Of a DNA stretch of 47,080 bases, positions 9,834 through 17,882 are shown piece by piece. The stretch comes from Phycisphaerales bacterium (GTDB lineage Bacteria > Planctomycetota > Phycisphaerae > Phycisphaerales > JAGLTS01). Where the stretch lies: the NCBI GenBank assembly GCA_023135165.1, contig JAGLTS010000050.1, positions 1-47,080 on the forward strand, written 5' to 3'. The notes under the pieces were generated by a model that searched no databases, had not been told where the DNA came from, and saw only the letters and a list, made by a program, of their open reading frames with translations. Every line of letters begins with the position of its first letter. The stretch's first letter is position 1. The position numbers were made by a program, and so were the translations under genes.

Positions 9834-10664
9834 TCAATCCAGGGGAACAACACGCCCCGTTCGGCCGGAGAACACGACCGTCTCAGCGATGCCGCAGGAT
9901 CGCAGCAGATCCGCCGCCTCGTCCAGGCCCGCCCCCACGTGCTCAGCACGATGGGCATCGGATCCAAGCGGCATGGCCGTGCCGCCCGCCGCTGTGTACC
10001 GCTCGATGATGTCGGCAGCGGGCATCGGACCCAGCCCGTGCTGGCGAATCGTGGATGTGTTCACTTCGGGCACGAGATCCGCCGCCACGCAGCGGACACA
10101 GATCTCTTCGATTAGTCCGATGTCCAGAGGGATCGACTCCGCGCCGCGGAACAGGTGTGCGTAACGCTTCACAAGATCCATGTGGCCGAGCACATCGAAG
10201 ACTCGCACGCCCTGTTCACGCAGCCTGACCGCCGCATCCACCGCGTCGAGCACGGTGCGGAAGTACGCATTGCACGCACGGCGAATGCTCACGAACTGAT
10301 CCCACCACGCCGGCTCGTGGATCGGCCCGGTCGGCGTCCAGTGCACACTGAGCATCACCATGTCGAACCTGTGGTCGGCCAGGAAGTCGAGGACCAGCCC
10401 CCAACGCGCCGGCTGATAGCAGATCTCGATTCCCTTGCCAACGGCGATCCGATCCGCGAACTCCGCCCGCAGCGTGTCGATCTCCTCCGTGTACGGCCCG
10501 TCGTCGTACCGGCAGGTCGGCCAATCGTCGGGGTGCGTGTCGAAGTGCTCAGCGAACGTCAGCCCGGCCAACCCCGCCTCGATCGCGGCGCGTACGCTGT
10601 GTGCGGGCGGCGTCTCGCTATCCACCGAATGATGCGAATGCACATGCTGATCGTGGAGTTCCAT
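9834..10664 (-). CDS. PHP-domain phosphoesterase, histidinol-phosphatase (HisJ/HisK) family
   Basis: About 276 residues from the ATG at 10664 (MELHDQHVHSHHS); the open frame runs further upstream, but that part is not family-like and would cross the divergent promoter. All PHP metal motifs are visible: HDQHVHSHHS at the start, AEHFDTHPDDW, MLSVHW, DVLGHMDLV, and GSDAHRAEHVG near the end. The family includes histidinol-phosphate phosphatase, the penultimate step of histidine synthesis, but other phosphate esters are possible. No his gene is nearby. It is divergent from the export operon, with 136 bases between. Confidence 0.8.
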   Translation of the reverse strand: MELHDQHVHSHHSVDSETPPAHSVRAAIEAGLAGLTFAEHFDTHPDDWPTCRYDDGPYTEEIDTLRAEFADRIAVGKGIEICYQPARWGLVLDFLADHRFDMVMLSVHWTPTGPIHEPAWWDQFVSIRRACNAYFRTVLDAVDAAVRLREQGVRVFDVLGHMDLVKRYAHLFRGAESIPLDIGLIEEICVRCVAADLVPEVNTSTIRQHGLGPMPAADIIERYTAAGGTAMPLGSDAHRAEHVGAGLDEAADLLRSCGIAETVVFSGRTGRVVPLD

Positions 10665-10800
10665 GGCACGGCGCACTGTAGCGACTCGCGGCAGTTGCGC
10701 TAGGGCGTGTGTAGTGCCGGGCGGGCGTGGGCGAGCGTGACGTGATACGGTGAACGGCTGACGAACCGGCCACGGACCGGGTGAAAGGAGGACTGTTCCG

Positions 10801-11667
10801 ATGACGGAGCTTGCCGCTGCGCCACAACGACGATTCGGGCCGCACCAGGGCGCGATCACCGTGGTGCAGGAGTTTCAAGAGGTCTGGTCCTACCGGGGCG
10901 TCCTGTGGAACATCGCATGGACGCAGATCCACGCCGGCTACCGGGGCAGCTTCCTGGGAATCCTCTGGACGGTCCTCATCCCGCTCTCGATGATGGGCAT
11001 TTATGCCTTCGTCTTCGGCAGCATCCTGGGTCGGGACATCCCCAACTTCGCCCTCTTCATCATCACGGGCATGGTGTCGTTCGGCGTCTTCCAAAGCTCG
11101 TGCACCACGGGCTGTCGATCGCTCACGACCGCGGAGATCTACCTGCGCCGCGTCTACCTGCCGAAACTCATCTTCCCCAGCGCGACGCTGATCGTCCAGG
11201 CGGTCAACTTCGCATGTACGCTTGCCGCCGTGCTGCTCCTCATGCCCCTGCTCGGCGCTCGGCCGAGCATCCATTGGATCGTCCTGCCCGTCGGGATCGT
11301 GCTGCTGCTGCTCTTCTGCTACGGCGTCATCATGCTCGTGGCCACGATCAACGTCTACATCCGTGATCTGGAGCACGCGACGACTGCCCTCCTGCGCATG
11401 TGGTACTTCCTCACGCCGATCATCTACAGTTCCGAGCACGTCGGCGGTAAAGTCGAGATCGTCAACAACCTCAACCCGCTCACCTATTACCTGGATCTCT
11501 TCCGCTCGCCGATGTATTACAACATCGCGCGAACGGATAACTGGCCGCACAGCGGCTGGCCTGACGGACAGACGTGGCTGATCACGATCACCTGTTCGGT
11601 CGTCGTCTTCCTGGTCGGTCTTATCGTGTTTCGTCTGTTCGAGAACAAAGTCATCTACGCGATGTAA
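10801..11667 (+). CDS. ABC transporter permease for polysaccharide/O-antigen export (Wzm/TagG type)
   Basis: A 288-residue ABC-2 permease. It opens with the family's cytosolic helix (YRGVLWNIAWTQIHAGYRGSFLGILWTVLIP), followed by about six hydrophobic segments and a cytosolic loop with REDLEHATTALLRMWYF-like sequence. A very strong ribosome site AAAGGAGG lies 8 bases before the ATG. The ATPase gene follows after 3 bases, so the two form one inner-membrane exporter for a lipid-linked glycan. The downstream modifying enzymes point to a sulfated and pyruvylated polymer. Confidence 0.9.
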   Translation: MTELAAAPQRRFGPHQGAITVVQEFQEVWSYRGVLWNIAWTQIHAGYRGSFLGILWTVLIPLSMMGIYAFVFGSILGRDIPNFALFIITGMVSFGVFQSSCTTGCRSLTTAEIYLRRVYLPKLIFPSATLIVQAVNFACTLAAVLLLMPLLGARPSIHWIVLPVGIVLLLLFCYGVIMLVATINVYIRDLEHATTALLRMWYFLTPIIYSSEHVGGKVEIVNNLNPLTYYLDLFRSPMYYNIARTDNWPHSGWPDGQTWLITITCSVVVFLVGLIVFRLFENKVIYAM

Positions 11668-11670
11668 CGT

Positions 11671-13269
11671 ATGTCCGATGTACTGCTCGACATTACCGGT
11701 TTGACGCTGGAGTTCGATATCTACGGCCGAGACAAGTCGCTCGGCCAACGCCTGGCGTCATTACTGAGGCGCTCATCGGGAACCGGGAATCGCCGATTTA
11801 AGGCGCTTGATGATGTGAATCTCACGGTTCGGCCAGGCGAGCGCATCGCCATCATGGGTCACAACGGAGCAGGCAAGACGACGCTGTTGCGCGTCATCGC
11901 TGGGATCTACCAGGTGCAAACGGGTCGGGTCACGCTGGGGGGCAGCATCGCGCCGCTCATCGAACTCGGCGCTGGGTTCAACCAGAGTCTGTCGGCGAAG
12001 CAGAACATCATCCTCAACGGCGCAATGTTCGGATACACCCGCAAACAGATGATCGAGAAGACGGGCGACATCCTTGAGTTCGCCGGGCTGACCGAGTTCG
12101 CGGATGTCCCGATCAAGAACTACAGCACGGGCATGCGGCGCCGGTTGGCGTTCACGATCGCGACGGATATGAGGCCGGACCTGCTCATCATCGACGAGAT
12201 CTTTGCCGGTGGCGATCTGCAATTCGTTGGCCGAGCACGAGCGCGCATGATGGATCTGATGGGCAAGGCGAACGCGCTCATCATGGTCAGTCACCAACTG
12301 GAACTGCTCACACAGTTCTGTGATCGCGGGATCTGGCTCGATCACGCCAGGATCCGCGAGGAAGGCCCGGTCGGCGAGGTCGTCGCCGCCTATCGCGCGT
12401 CGGTTCCGCAAGCGCCGGTGTTGGGTGACGATGAAGAACAGAACGGCGAGGCGGCGCCCGCGTTGCGGCAAGATAAGTCAATTGTGGTTCAAGCCGATCC
12501 GGATGATCCGCTGGCGATCAGGCTCGCGCCCGACTGCTGGGAGCGGGTGCAGCGTTGTCACTGCAAAGGCAGGCTCATCCCGGGACTGCTCACGCCGTGG
12601 AGCGTTTGCCGCCGGTGCAGGACGTGGGTGAACACCAATCGCGCTAAGGACTGGGTGATTGGGCGCATCGCTCAGGATGAGAACCACCCGGCGTGCGTCA
12701 CGCCGCCGGGCTTTGCCCGGCTGGATGTGGAAGAGCGCAAGCTCGACATGCACTCGCTCATCGATGCGATGTTCCATGACGCCCACGCGCTCACACCGCT
12801 TCCCGATCGGCCAAGCGTCGCACACGTCGGCTGCGGGGCCGGTGAACTGCTTGAAGCGCTTCAGCCGCATGCCGGCGAACTTCTGGGAACGGAGCTTGAT
12901 CCCGTGCTTGCGGCAACCGCCCACGCGCGAAGCGGTGCGAATGTCATGCACGGCGGACATGAGCAACTCCACGGGGCCGGCCTCGATGTCATCTTCTGCG
13001 TCGATTACCTCGGCGCCGTGCATGATCCCGTCGGCACGCTTACATCGCTCAAGAAGTCGCTGCGCGACGCCGGGCGACTCATCCTCGTCGAACCGATCTT
13101 CGACGATCCGCAGGCCCCGCTGCGCTACCCCGCGCAGCGACTGTCGAAACTGCTGTATACATACATCTTCAGTCGCGGCGCAATACAGACACTATCGCAC
13201 GTCGCTGGATTCATTGATGTGCTGGAAGCTGGAACATGGAACGATTGGCCGATTCTGATTCTGAAGTGA
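11671..13269 (+). CDS. Polysaccharide export ABC ATPase (Wzt/TagH type) fused to a SAM-dependent methyltransferase
   Basis: Residues 1-~250 are a TagH/Wzt-type ATPase: Walker A GHNGAGKT at 63-70, signature YSTGM from residue 151, Walker B LLIIDEIF near 171-178, then the H-loop (MVSHQLELL). Normal Wzt proteins continue into a sugar-binding beta-sandwich. Here residues ~285-320 hold cysteine pairs (CHCKG, CRRC) that resemble a small zinc site. From ~380 there is a class-I methyltransferase fold: motif I VAHVGCGAGELLEAL, acidic residue in GTELDP, and later FCVDYLGAVHDP. It is cotranscribed with the permease and overlaps the sulfotransferase gene by 34 bases. A methylation step coupled to export or chain termination is inferred. 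Confidence 0.88.
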   Translation: MSDVLLDITGLTLEFDIYGRDKSLGQRLASLLRRSSGTGNRRFKALDDVNLTVRPGERIAIMGHNGAGKTTLLRVIAGIYQVQTGRVTLGGSIAPLIELGAGFNQSLSAKQNIILNGAMFGYTRKQMIEKTGDILEFAGLTEFADVPIKNYSTGMRRRLAFTIATDMRPDLLIIDEIFAGGDLQFVGRARARMMDLMGKANALIMVSHQLELLTQFCDRGIWLDHARIREEGPVGEVVAAYRASVPQAPVLGDDEEQNGEAAPALRQDKSIVVQADPDDPLAIRLAPDCWERVQRCHCKGRLIPGLLTPWSVCRRCRTWVNTNRAKDWVIGRIAQDENHPACVTPPGFARLDVEERKLDMHSLIDAMFHDAHALTPLPDRPSVAHVGCGAGELLEALQPHAGELLGTELDPVLAATAHARSGANVMHGGHEQLHGAGLDVIFCVDYLGAVHDPVGTLTSLKKSLRDAGRLILVEPIFDDPQAPLRYPAQRLSKLLYTYIFSRGAIQTLSHVAGFIDVLEAGTWNDWPILILK

Positions 13270-14021
13270 ACACGCTGCAACCCGTGCATGGCATGCTGAT
13301 AACGAGCGTTCCCAAGTGCGGGACGTTCCTGCTGCGCAGCCTGCTCCTCGCGCTGCCGGGCACGACGCCAGGCCCGAACCTGATGGCGGACATCCCGCCC
13401 GGCACGCCGACGAATGACCGTCCCACGCTGCATGCGGGGCGACTCTCGCTGGCTGGTCCAACGGATGTTTCGATCAGTCACTGCCACTACTCAGCAGCCA
13501 ACGTCGCGGCGCTCGACGCACTGCCGCATCACCGCCTCTTTCTGCTTCGAGATCCGCGCGATTTCATCGTCAGTTACATCGACTACGTTCTCGACCCGAA
13601 GGAGAACCACTTCCACCATGACCTGTTCGCCAATCACCTCACCAGCGACAACCAACGAATCCGCGCGATGATCGTCGGCGTACCCGGCGATATTCCACTG
13701 CCCGGCGTGCGCGACTACTTCTCGCTGTTCTGGGGCTGGCTCACGGATGCGAATACGCACATCGTTCGATATGAAGAACTCGTCGATGACGCATCGTGCA
13801 GGCAGGCGATGGTGCGCATCATGAGATGGCTGGGGTTTGATGTGGATGATGTCACGATGAGCCGTGTGCTTGAGACGGGCCGTGAGCCACAGCGCTCGCC
13901 GACGTACCGCGTTGGACGGCCTGGGCGATGGCGTGACCGCTTCACGCCGGACCTGATCAACTTCTACGATGAGCACGTCGGCGACCTTGACGCACGCCTT
14001 GGATACGCCAACGCGCGATGA
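13236..14021 (+). CDS. Sulfotransferase domain protein
   Basis: A 261-residue PAPS-dependent sulfotransferase. The 5'-phosphosulfate loop is TSVPKCGTFLLRSLL (residues ~23-37) and the 3'-phosphate site is LLRDPRDFIVSYIDY (~103-117). The ATG at 13236 overlaps the ATPase-methyltransferase gene by 34 bases and has a GGAAGCTGG upstream; an ATG 19 codons later would still keep the PAPS loop. It probably sulfates the glycan exported by this operon. Acceptor unknown. Its stop overlaps the next start as ATGA. Confidence 0.85.
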   Translation: MERLADSDSEVNTLQPVHGMLITSVPKCGTFLLRSLLLALPGTTPGPNLMADIPPGTPTNDRPTLHAGRLSLAGPTDVSISHCHYSAANVAALDALPHHRLFLLRDPRDFIVSYIDYVLDPKENHFHHDLFANHLTSDNQRIRAMIVGVPGDIPLPGVRDYFSLFWGWLTDANTHIVRYEELVDDASCRQAMVRIMRWLGFDVDDVTMSRVLETGREPQRSPTYRVGRPGRWRDRFTPDLINFYDEHVGDLDARLGYANAR

Positions 14022-15154
14022 ACTACGCAACACACACGCCGGCCTCGAATGAGCATCGCACGCCTCTTCCGCGGTGTCATCTGCTCTTCAACGGACTCGG
14101 CGCGGGCAACATCGGCGACGAGGCGATGTTCGCGGGTTTCTGCGCGATCTTCGAGATGGCGCCGGGCTCGACGGTTGAGGTCTTCGATGCGAATGCGCCG
14201 ATCGTGTGCACACTTCCCGGCGAGTACGCGTACATCACATGGACCGACGAATCGGCGTGCGACCGCGCGATCCGAGAGGCGGAGTTGATCCTCCTCGTCG
14301 GTGACACGCCGGTCAGCGAGCTGCACGGCATCCACTGGCCGCTCCTCCCAATTGGGGCTCGCATTCGACGTGCGATCGACCTTGGGAAACAAGTCGATGC
14401 CGTGGCGGTGGGCGTCGATCATCTGCGCGATCCGCAGGCGAGGCGCGTCTTTGCGGAGCGGTACGCAGCGATCCGGAGTTGGACGACGCGAAGTGGTGAC
14501 TGCCGAAGGGCGCTGCGCGACCTCGGCGTGGACGAGGCGCGAATCGCCGTCGCTGCGGACCTTGCCTGGGTGTGCCCGACAGGTGAAGCGCAGGATCATC
14601 GACCATTCCCGTCGGACAGCCGCCCGGCAATCGCTGTCAACATCGTCGGCGAGGACTGGGCTCATGACAGGGAACGCACGCTCACGACCGCCTCGGCGCT
14701 GGATGACGTATCGCGGCAGGGCGATGCGCAGATCGTCTTTGTCTGCAACGAAACGCGGGCCGGCGACACATTCGACTTGGAGATGTCCCGTCGGGTCGCG
14801 GCACACATGCGGACCGGTCCCGCTGTGATCGAGGCGAGGTACGTCAGCCCCGCTGAGCAGATCGCCCTGATTCGCCGCTGCTGCGCGGTGCTGAGCCAGC
14901 GATATCACCTCGGCCTGATGGGCGTGCTGGCGGGCCGGCCAGTCGCCCTTTTCTCACGCGGTCACAAGTTGCGGCAACTGATCGGGGACCTCGGCGCGCC
15001 GGATATCGGTCCGCACGATGCGCCGATCGCTGGGCGAATCGTCGCCGGTGCGATGCGCCTCTTGCATGAGCACGAGTCGATTCTGCGATCACAGCAAGCC
15101 GCGCGAAGCCGTCTTACGGAGCGCGTTCGCCGCAACGCCAGCCGGTTCCTGTGA
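14018..15154 (+). CDS. Polysaccharide pyruvyl transferase family protein (CsaB/WcaK-like)
   Basis: A 378-residue enzyme of the family that adds pyruvate ketals from PEP to sugar residues. The N-terminal motif GLGAGNIGDEAMFAGF (residues 26-41) and the C-terminal SQRYHLGLMGVLAGRPVALFSRG are the family's hallmark blocks, including the conserved histidine. The start overlaps the sulfotransferase stop by four bases, so translation is probably coupled. It is the last gene of the operon and is followed by hairpins. It may decorate the exported glycan or an outer-surface polymer. Confidence 0.88.
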   Translation: MNYATHTPASNEHRTPLPRCHLLFNGLGAGNIGDEAMFAGFCAIFEMAPGSTVEVFDANAPIVCTLPGEYAYITWTDESACDRAIREAELILLVGDTPVSELHGIHWPLLPIGARIRRAIDLGKQVDAVAVGVDHLRDPQARRVFAERYAAIRSWTTRSGDCRRALRDLGVDEARIAVAADLAWVCPTGEAQDHRPFPSDSRPAIAVNIVGEDWAHDRERTLTTASALDDVSRQGDAQIVFVCNETRAGDTFDLEMSRRVAAHMRTGPAVIEARYVSPAEQIALIRRCCAVLSQRYHLGLMGVLAGRPVALFSRGHKLRQLIGDLGAPDIGPHDAPIAGRIVAGAMRLLHEHESILRSQQAARSRLTERVRRNASRFL

Positions 15155-15223
15155 CAGAACCCGGCCGGGCAGCGTGCCGGCGGCCATCGGGTGGGCGAAA
15201 TAGCGTTGTGCTGCAAAAGCGAC

Positions 15224-15269
15224 AGCGGCAAGCCTGTCTTTTGAACCGTTGCCGGCGAGGCTTGCCGCT
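15224..15269. repeat. 12-base perfect inverted repeat with 22-base loop
   Basis: AGCGGCAAGCCT at 15224-15235 is matched by AGGCTTGCCGCT at 15258-15269. It lies 70 bases past the pyruvyl transferase stop. There is no clean T-run after it, so it is not a classical terminator. Confidence 0.6.
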
Positions 15270-15275
15270 CTCTTC

Positions 15276-15308
15276 GGGCGGAGAACGTCTGTTCTCCTAT
15301 GTCGCCCA
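15276..15308. repeat. Hairpin GGAGAAC-GTCT-GTTCTCC with flanking arms
   Basis: A seven-base perfect stem (15280-15286 with 15291-15297) and a four-base loop. Outer GGGC and GCCC bases can extend it past a bulge. It follows the preceding inverted repeat by ten bases. Confidence 0.5.
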
Positions 15309-15671
15309 CGATGCTCTCCAGCCCGGATTTCAGTTCCTTATGCGGCCTCCGGGTCCGGGCAACCCGCGAACCGCTGCGTTCGAGCGTTTGAACCGGCTTG
15401 GGCTTTGGCGCCGATGTGATCGATCAGCCCATCGGCCGTATCTTCGCTCGCACACGGGCTCGATTGTTGGAGAGTTGTTCTACTTGAAAAGCGAACAACA
15501 ACCGAGCCGGATGACGAAGCAAGAGGTTGTCTCAGGCGCCGGATACAGCCGTCAAAGGCGACCATTCGCCTTCCGCTGCTGGGTGATCCGGATTGCCTAT
15601 CGGGGTTCTATCCCGATCAAACACAACCATCTTGCTTCACACAGAACTATATCGTCGAACTGGACGCCGGC

Positions 15672-15735
15672 CAGTAAAAAGAACCGGGAAACGCCGCCTT
15701 TTTGCTGACCGGATGCGGGGTGCTCCACATCCGGT
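15672..15735. repeat. Two abutting hairpins, possible structured RNA or bidirectional terminator
   Basis: The first stem pairs CAGTAAAAAG (15672-15681) with CTTTTTGCTG (15698-15707), ten pairs including one G-T. The second pairs ACCGGATG (15708-15715) with CATCCGGT (15728-15735). The stems touch end to end, so they could stack coaxially. Confidence 0.5.
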
Positions 15736-15834
15736 GAGAGCGCTTGAAAACGACCGTATCACGCGCGGCTTGCCCGCAACTCGCGTACACGCAACGGAAT
15801 ACAAGCGGCTTCAAAGGGAACTACGGCGCGCACG

Positions 15835-15858
15835 AAAAACTGCTGGATTCTCCAGGGT
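15835..15858 (-). terminator. Weak terminator after carboxypeptidase Taq
   Basis: On the minus strand CTGGA-gaa-TCCAG is followed three bases later by TTTTT. It lies about 40 bases beyond the carboxypeptidase stop. The stem is short, so confidence is limited. Confidence 0.4.
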
Positions 15859-15895
15859 TTCTTCTTGACGAAGATGTTATCGTCGGTCCGGCGGA

Positions 15896-17431
15896 TCAGA
15901 TGCCGTAGATCGGCCGGAGCTTTCCTTCGAGGTGGCGCATGAGCGGGTCGGCGCCGAGTTCCTTCCCGGTCAGGTGCGTGCACAAGTCGCCGGCATGGTA
16001 GCGCATTCCCTGACGGTGGATGTGCTGGTTGAGCCAGCTCTTCAGGTCGCTGAACTCGCCTCGCCGGAACTGATCGTCGAGGTCGGGGATCTGCTCCTTG
16101 ATTGTCTCGAAGAACTGCGCCGAGTAAAGGTTGCCGAGCGTGTACGTCGGGAAGTAGCCCATCAGGCCGAACGCCCAGTGCACATCTTGCAGGCAACCGC
16201 GCCGATCGTCCGGCACGTCGATGCCCAGGTACTCCTTGAACTTCCGATTCCACGCGGCGGGTAAGTCCTTCACGCTGAGATCGCCGCGAAGAAGCGCTCG
16301 CTCCAGCTCGAAGCGCAACATGATGTGCATGTTGTACGTCGCCTCGTCAGCTTCGACGCGGATGTAGGAAGGCTCGACGATGTTCGCATCGCGGTACATC
16401 CGTTCAGCGGTGAACGCGTCGAGCGCGGGCACGCCAAGGATTCGCTTGGCGTGCGGCGCGAACCATTCCCAGAACGCGATGCTTCGGCCGACCTGGTTCT
16501 CCCACATGCGCGACTGGCTTTCGTGGATGCCGAGGCTCACGGTGCTGCCCATCGGCATGCCGAAGCACTCACCGCGCAGGCCCTGCTCGTAGATGGCGTG
16601 GCCGGTCTCATGCATCGTGGAGCCGAGCGCGTCGGCGAAGTTGTCATCCCGGTAGCGGGTGGTGATGCGCGTGTCGCCGATGCCGACGGTCGAGCAGAAC
16701 GGATGCGTCGTCTCGTCGATGCGTCCGCGCCCGAAGTCAAAGCCGAGCGATTCGGAGACAAAACGCGAGAGCGCCTTTTGGTCCTCCTTGGGGATCTGAA
16801 TCTCGTGCAGCACGCCGGCCGGCTTTGATGTGGATGCGGCGATCTCAGCGACAAACGGCGTGAGGCGATCCCGAAGCGGTGTGAAGATCCGCTCGATCTG
16901 CGCCGCGGTAGCGCCCGGCTCGTACTCCTCAAGGAGCGCATCGTACGGCTCACCATCGCTCGGATACCCGTAACACTCCGCCTTTTGACGGGTCAGGTCG
17001 AGGATCTTCTCAAGCCAAGGCTGGAACCGTGAGAAGTCCGACTCAGCCCGCGCCTTGGCCCACTCGCCCTGACTGAGCGATTGCGTCTTGGTGATCTCCT
17101 CGACAAGCGACTGAGGCAGCTTCGTGGCGCGGTCGTAGGCGCGACGCCACTCGCGCAGGTTCACAGCGGACTCGGATGTCGGCTCACCGGCCAGACTTGC
17201 GTCGGCTTCGGATGTGCTGAGCAGTTCGCCGATCTCCGCAGCGGTGATCATCTTGTGCGTCATCCCCGCGAGCTGCGCGAGTTGGTTCGCGCGGTGCTCC
17301 CTGCCGCCGTTGGGCATGTACGTTTCCTGCTCCCAGCCGAGCAAGGCTGCGGTGGAGCCGAGCAGAGCTGCGTTGTACATCGCCTTGCTGAGCGTTTTGT
17401 ATGCCGTATTCGTCGCACTTGTCGTCGTCAT
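15896..17431 (-). CDS. Metallocarboxypeptidase, M32 family (carboxypeptidase Taq)
   Basis: A 511-residue cytosolic zinc carboxypeptidase that removes C-terminal residues from peptides. The zinc motif is HETGH at residues 274-278 (GSTMHETGHAIYEQG), and the family motif GIGDTRITTRY precedes it and HESQSRMWENQVGRS follows it. Length matches the ~500-residue family. The open frame extends far upstream to 18028, but the ATG at 17431 (MTTTSATNTAYKTLSK) has a GGGAGG ribosome site and gives the normal N-terminus; the upstream part overlaps the start of the divergent secreted-protein gene. It is a single gene, with no functional link to its neighbours apparent. Confidence 0.92.
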   Translation of the reverse strand: MTTTSATNTAYKTLSKAMYNAALLGSTAALLGWEQETYMPNGGREHRANQLAQLAGMTHKMITAAEIGELLSTSEADASLAGEPTSESAVNLREWRRAYDRATKLPQSLVEEITKTQSLSQGEWAKARAESDFSRFQPWLEKILDLTRQKAECYGYPSDGEPYDALLEEYEPGATAAQIERIFTPLRDRLTPFVAEIAASTSKPAGVLHEIQIPKEDQKALSRFVSESLGFDFGRGRIDETTHPFCSTVGIGDTRITTRYRDDNFADALGSTMHETGHAIYEQGLRGECFGMPMGSTVSLGIHESQSRMWENQVGRSIAFWEWFAPHAKRILGVPALDAFTAERMYRDANIVEPSYIRVEADEATYNMHIMLRFELERALLRGDLSVKDLPAAWNRKFKEYLGIDVPDDRRGCLQDVHWAFGLMGYFPTYTLGNLYSAQFFETIKEQIPDLDDQFRRGEFSDLKSWLNQHIHRQGMRYHAGDLCTHLTGKELGADPLMRHLEGKLRPIYGI

Positions 17432-17545
17432 GGCTGCCTCCCGTGAATGGAAGCCGTCAGTGTAGGTCAAAGCAGGCTGCCCGGCAGGCGGTTGGTGGTC
17501 AGAAGGGGTCACGGCGTGCACCGCATCAAGCAGGTTCCCGATGTC

Positions 17546-17825
17546 TTTGTGCAGTGCGCCCATGCTGCCCAGGGTGATGGAAACAGCCCAGCACCCGAGC
17601 CGACCTCGTGCTTGCTCGCGACAATTCGTTGAGCCTACCCACAACAGGGGATTGTTTTCCCGGGGACGATCGTTAGCCTGCATACATGTGGGCACTCCGG
17701 GGGCACCTTGTGGTTGCGGGTGATGTGCCGGTTTGACATCTCGGAAACGCCTTGGGGAGACCGCCATGCTTGCGAGCAGACCCGTCAGCGCACTGTTGGC
17801 CGTTGCTGTGATTGCGCTCACAGTT
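17546..17825 (+). repeat. Direct repeat copy A: promoter region plus signal-peptide codons
   Basis: About 280 bases that match 21017-21294 in the same orientation at roughly four of five positions, counted by eye, with about one net gap. The best-kept blocks are around 17617-17645 and 17741-17765, and the first 18 codons after the ATG at 17766. Similarity ends inside the signal-peptide coding part. Together with 17432-17545, which shows nothing recognisable beyond the carboxypeptidase start region, it fills the gap to the next gene. Confidence 0.85.
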
Positions 17826-17852
17826 GGGCTGACCGGCTGCGGGTCGGCGTGA
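17766..17852 (+). CDS. 28-codon mini-lipoprotein or signal-peptide remnant
   Basis: An ATG behind a GGGGAGA ribosome site begins a 28-residue peptide with a hydrophobic core and an L-T-G-C lipobox, ending CGSA before a TGA at 17850. Its first 18 residues are nearly identical to the signal peptide of the PhoD-like protein at 21236. The next gene is in the same frame, 30 bases after the TGA, and carries its own second signal peptide. It is either a truncated remnant of a duplicated gene start, or a tiny entericidin-like lipoprotein or leader peptide coupled to the gene behind it. Confidence 0.45.
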   Translation: MLASRPVSALLAVAVIALTVGLTGCGSA

Positions 17853-17882
17853 GCTACTGGGGTCTCGATGGAGGATAGAGCG

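Larger units (their letters stand above)
15155..15895. other. 741-base intergenic region rich in inverted repeats
   Basis: Lies between the convergent pyruvyl transferase and carboxypeptidase genes. The open frames in it have no recognisable product. It contains several perfect or near-perfect inverted repeats, listed separately, as well as GTTGTTC (15474-15480) paired with GAACAAC 12 bases later. It is noticeably less GC-rich than the flanking genes in its right half. It could hold a structured RNA, decayed mobile DNA or simply two terminators. Confidence 0.4.

Noticed and set aside
9829..9848. tRNA T-loop-like GGTTCAATCC
   Set aside because: It lies at the end of the PHP gene and no acceptor or anticodon stem can be formed around it.
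10618..11748. 376-residue minus-strand open frame, very rich in D, E, R and Q
   Set aside because: Antisense shadow of the ABC permease, which has a strong ribosome site and family motifs.
15151..15708. 185-residue plus-strand open frame in the hairpin-rich gap
   Set aside because: It spans the inverted repeats, has no domain-like pattern and irregular composition.
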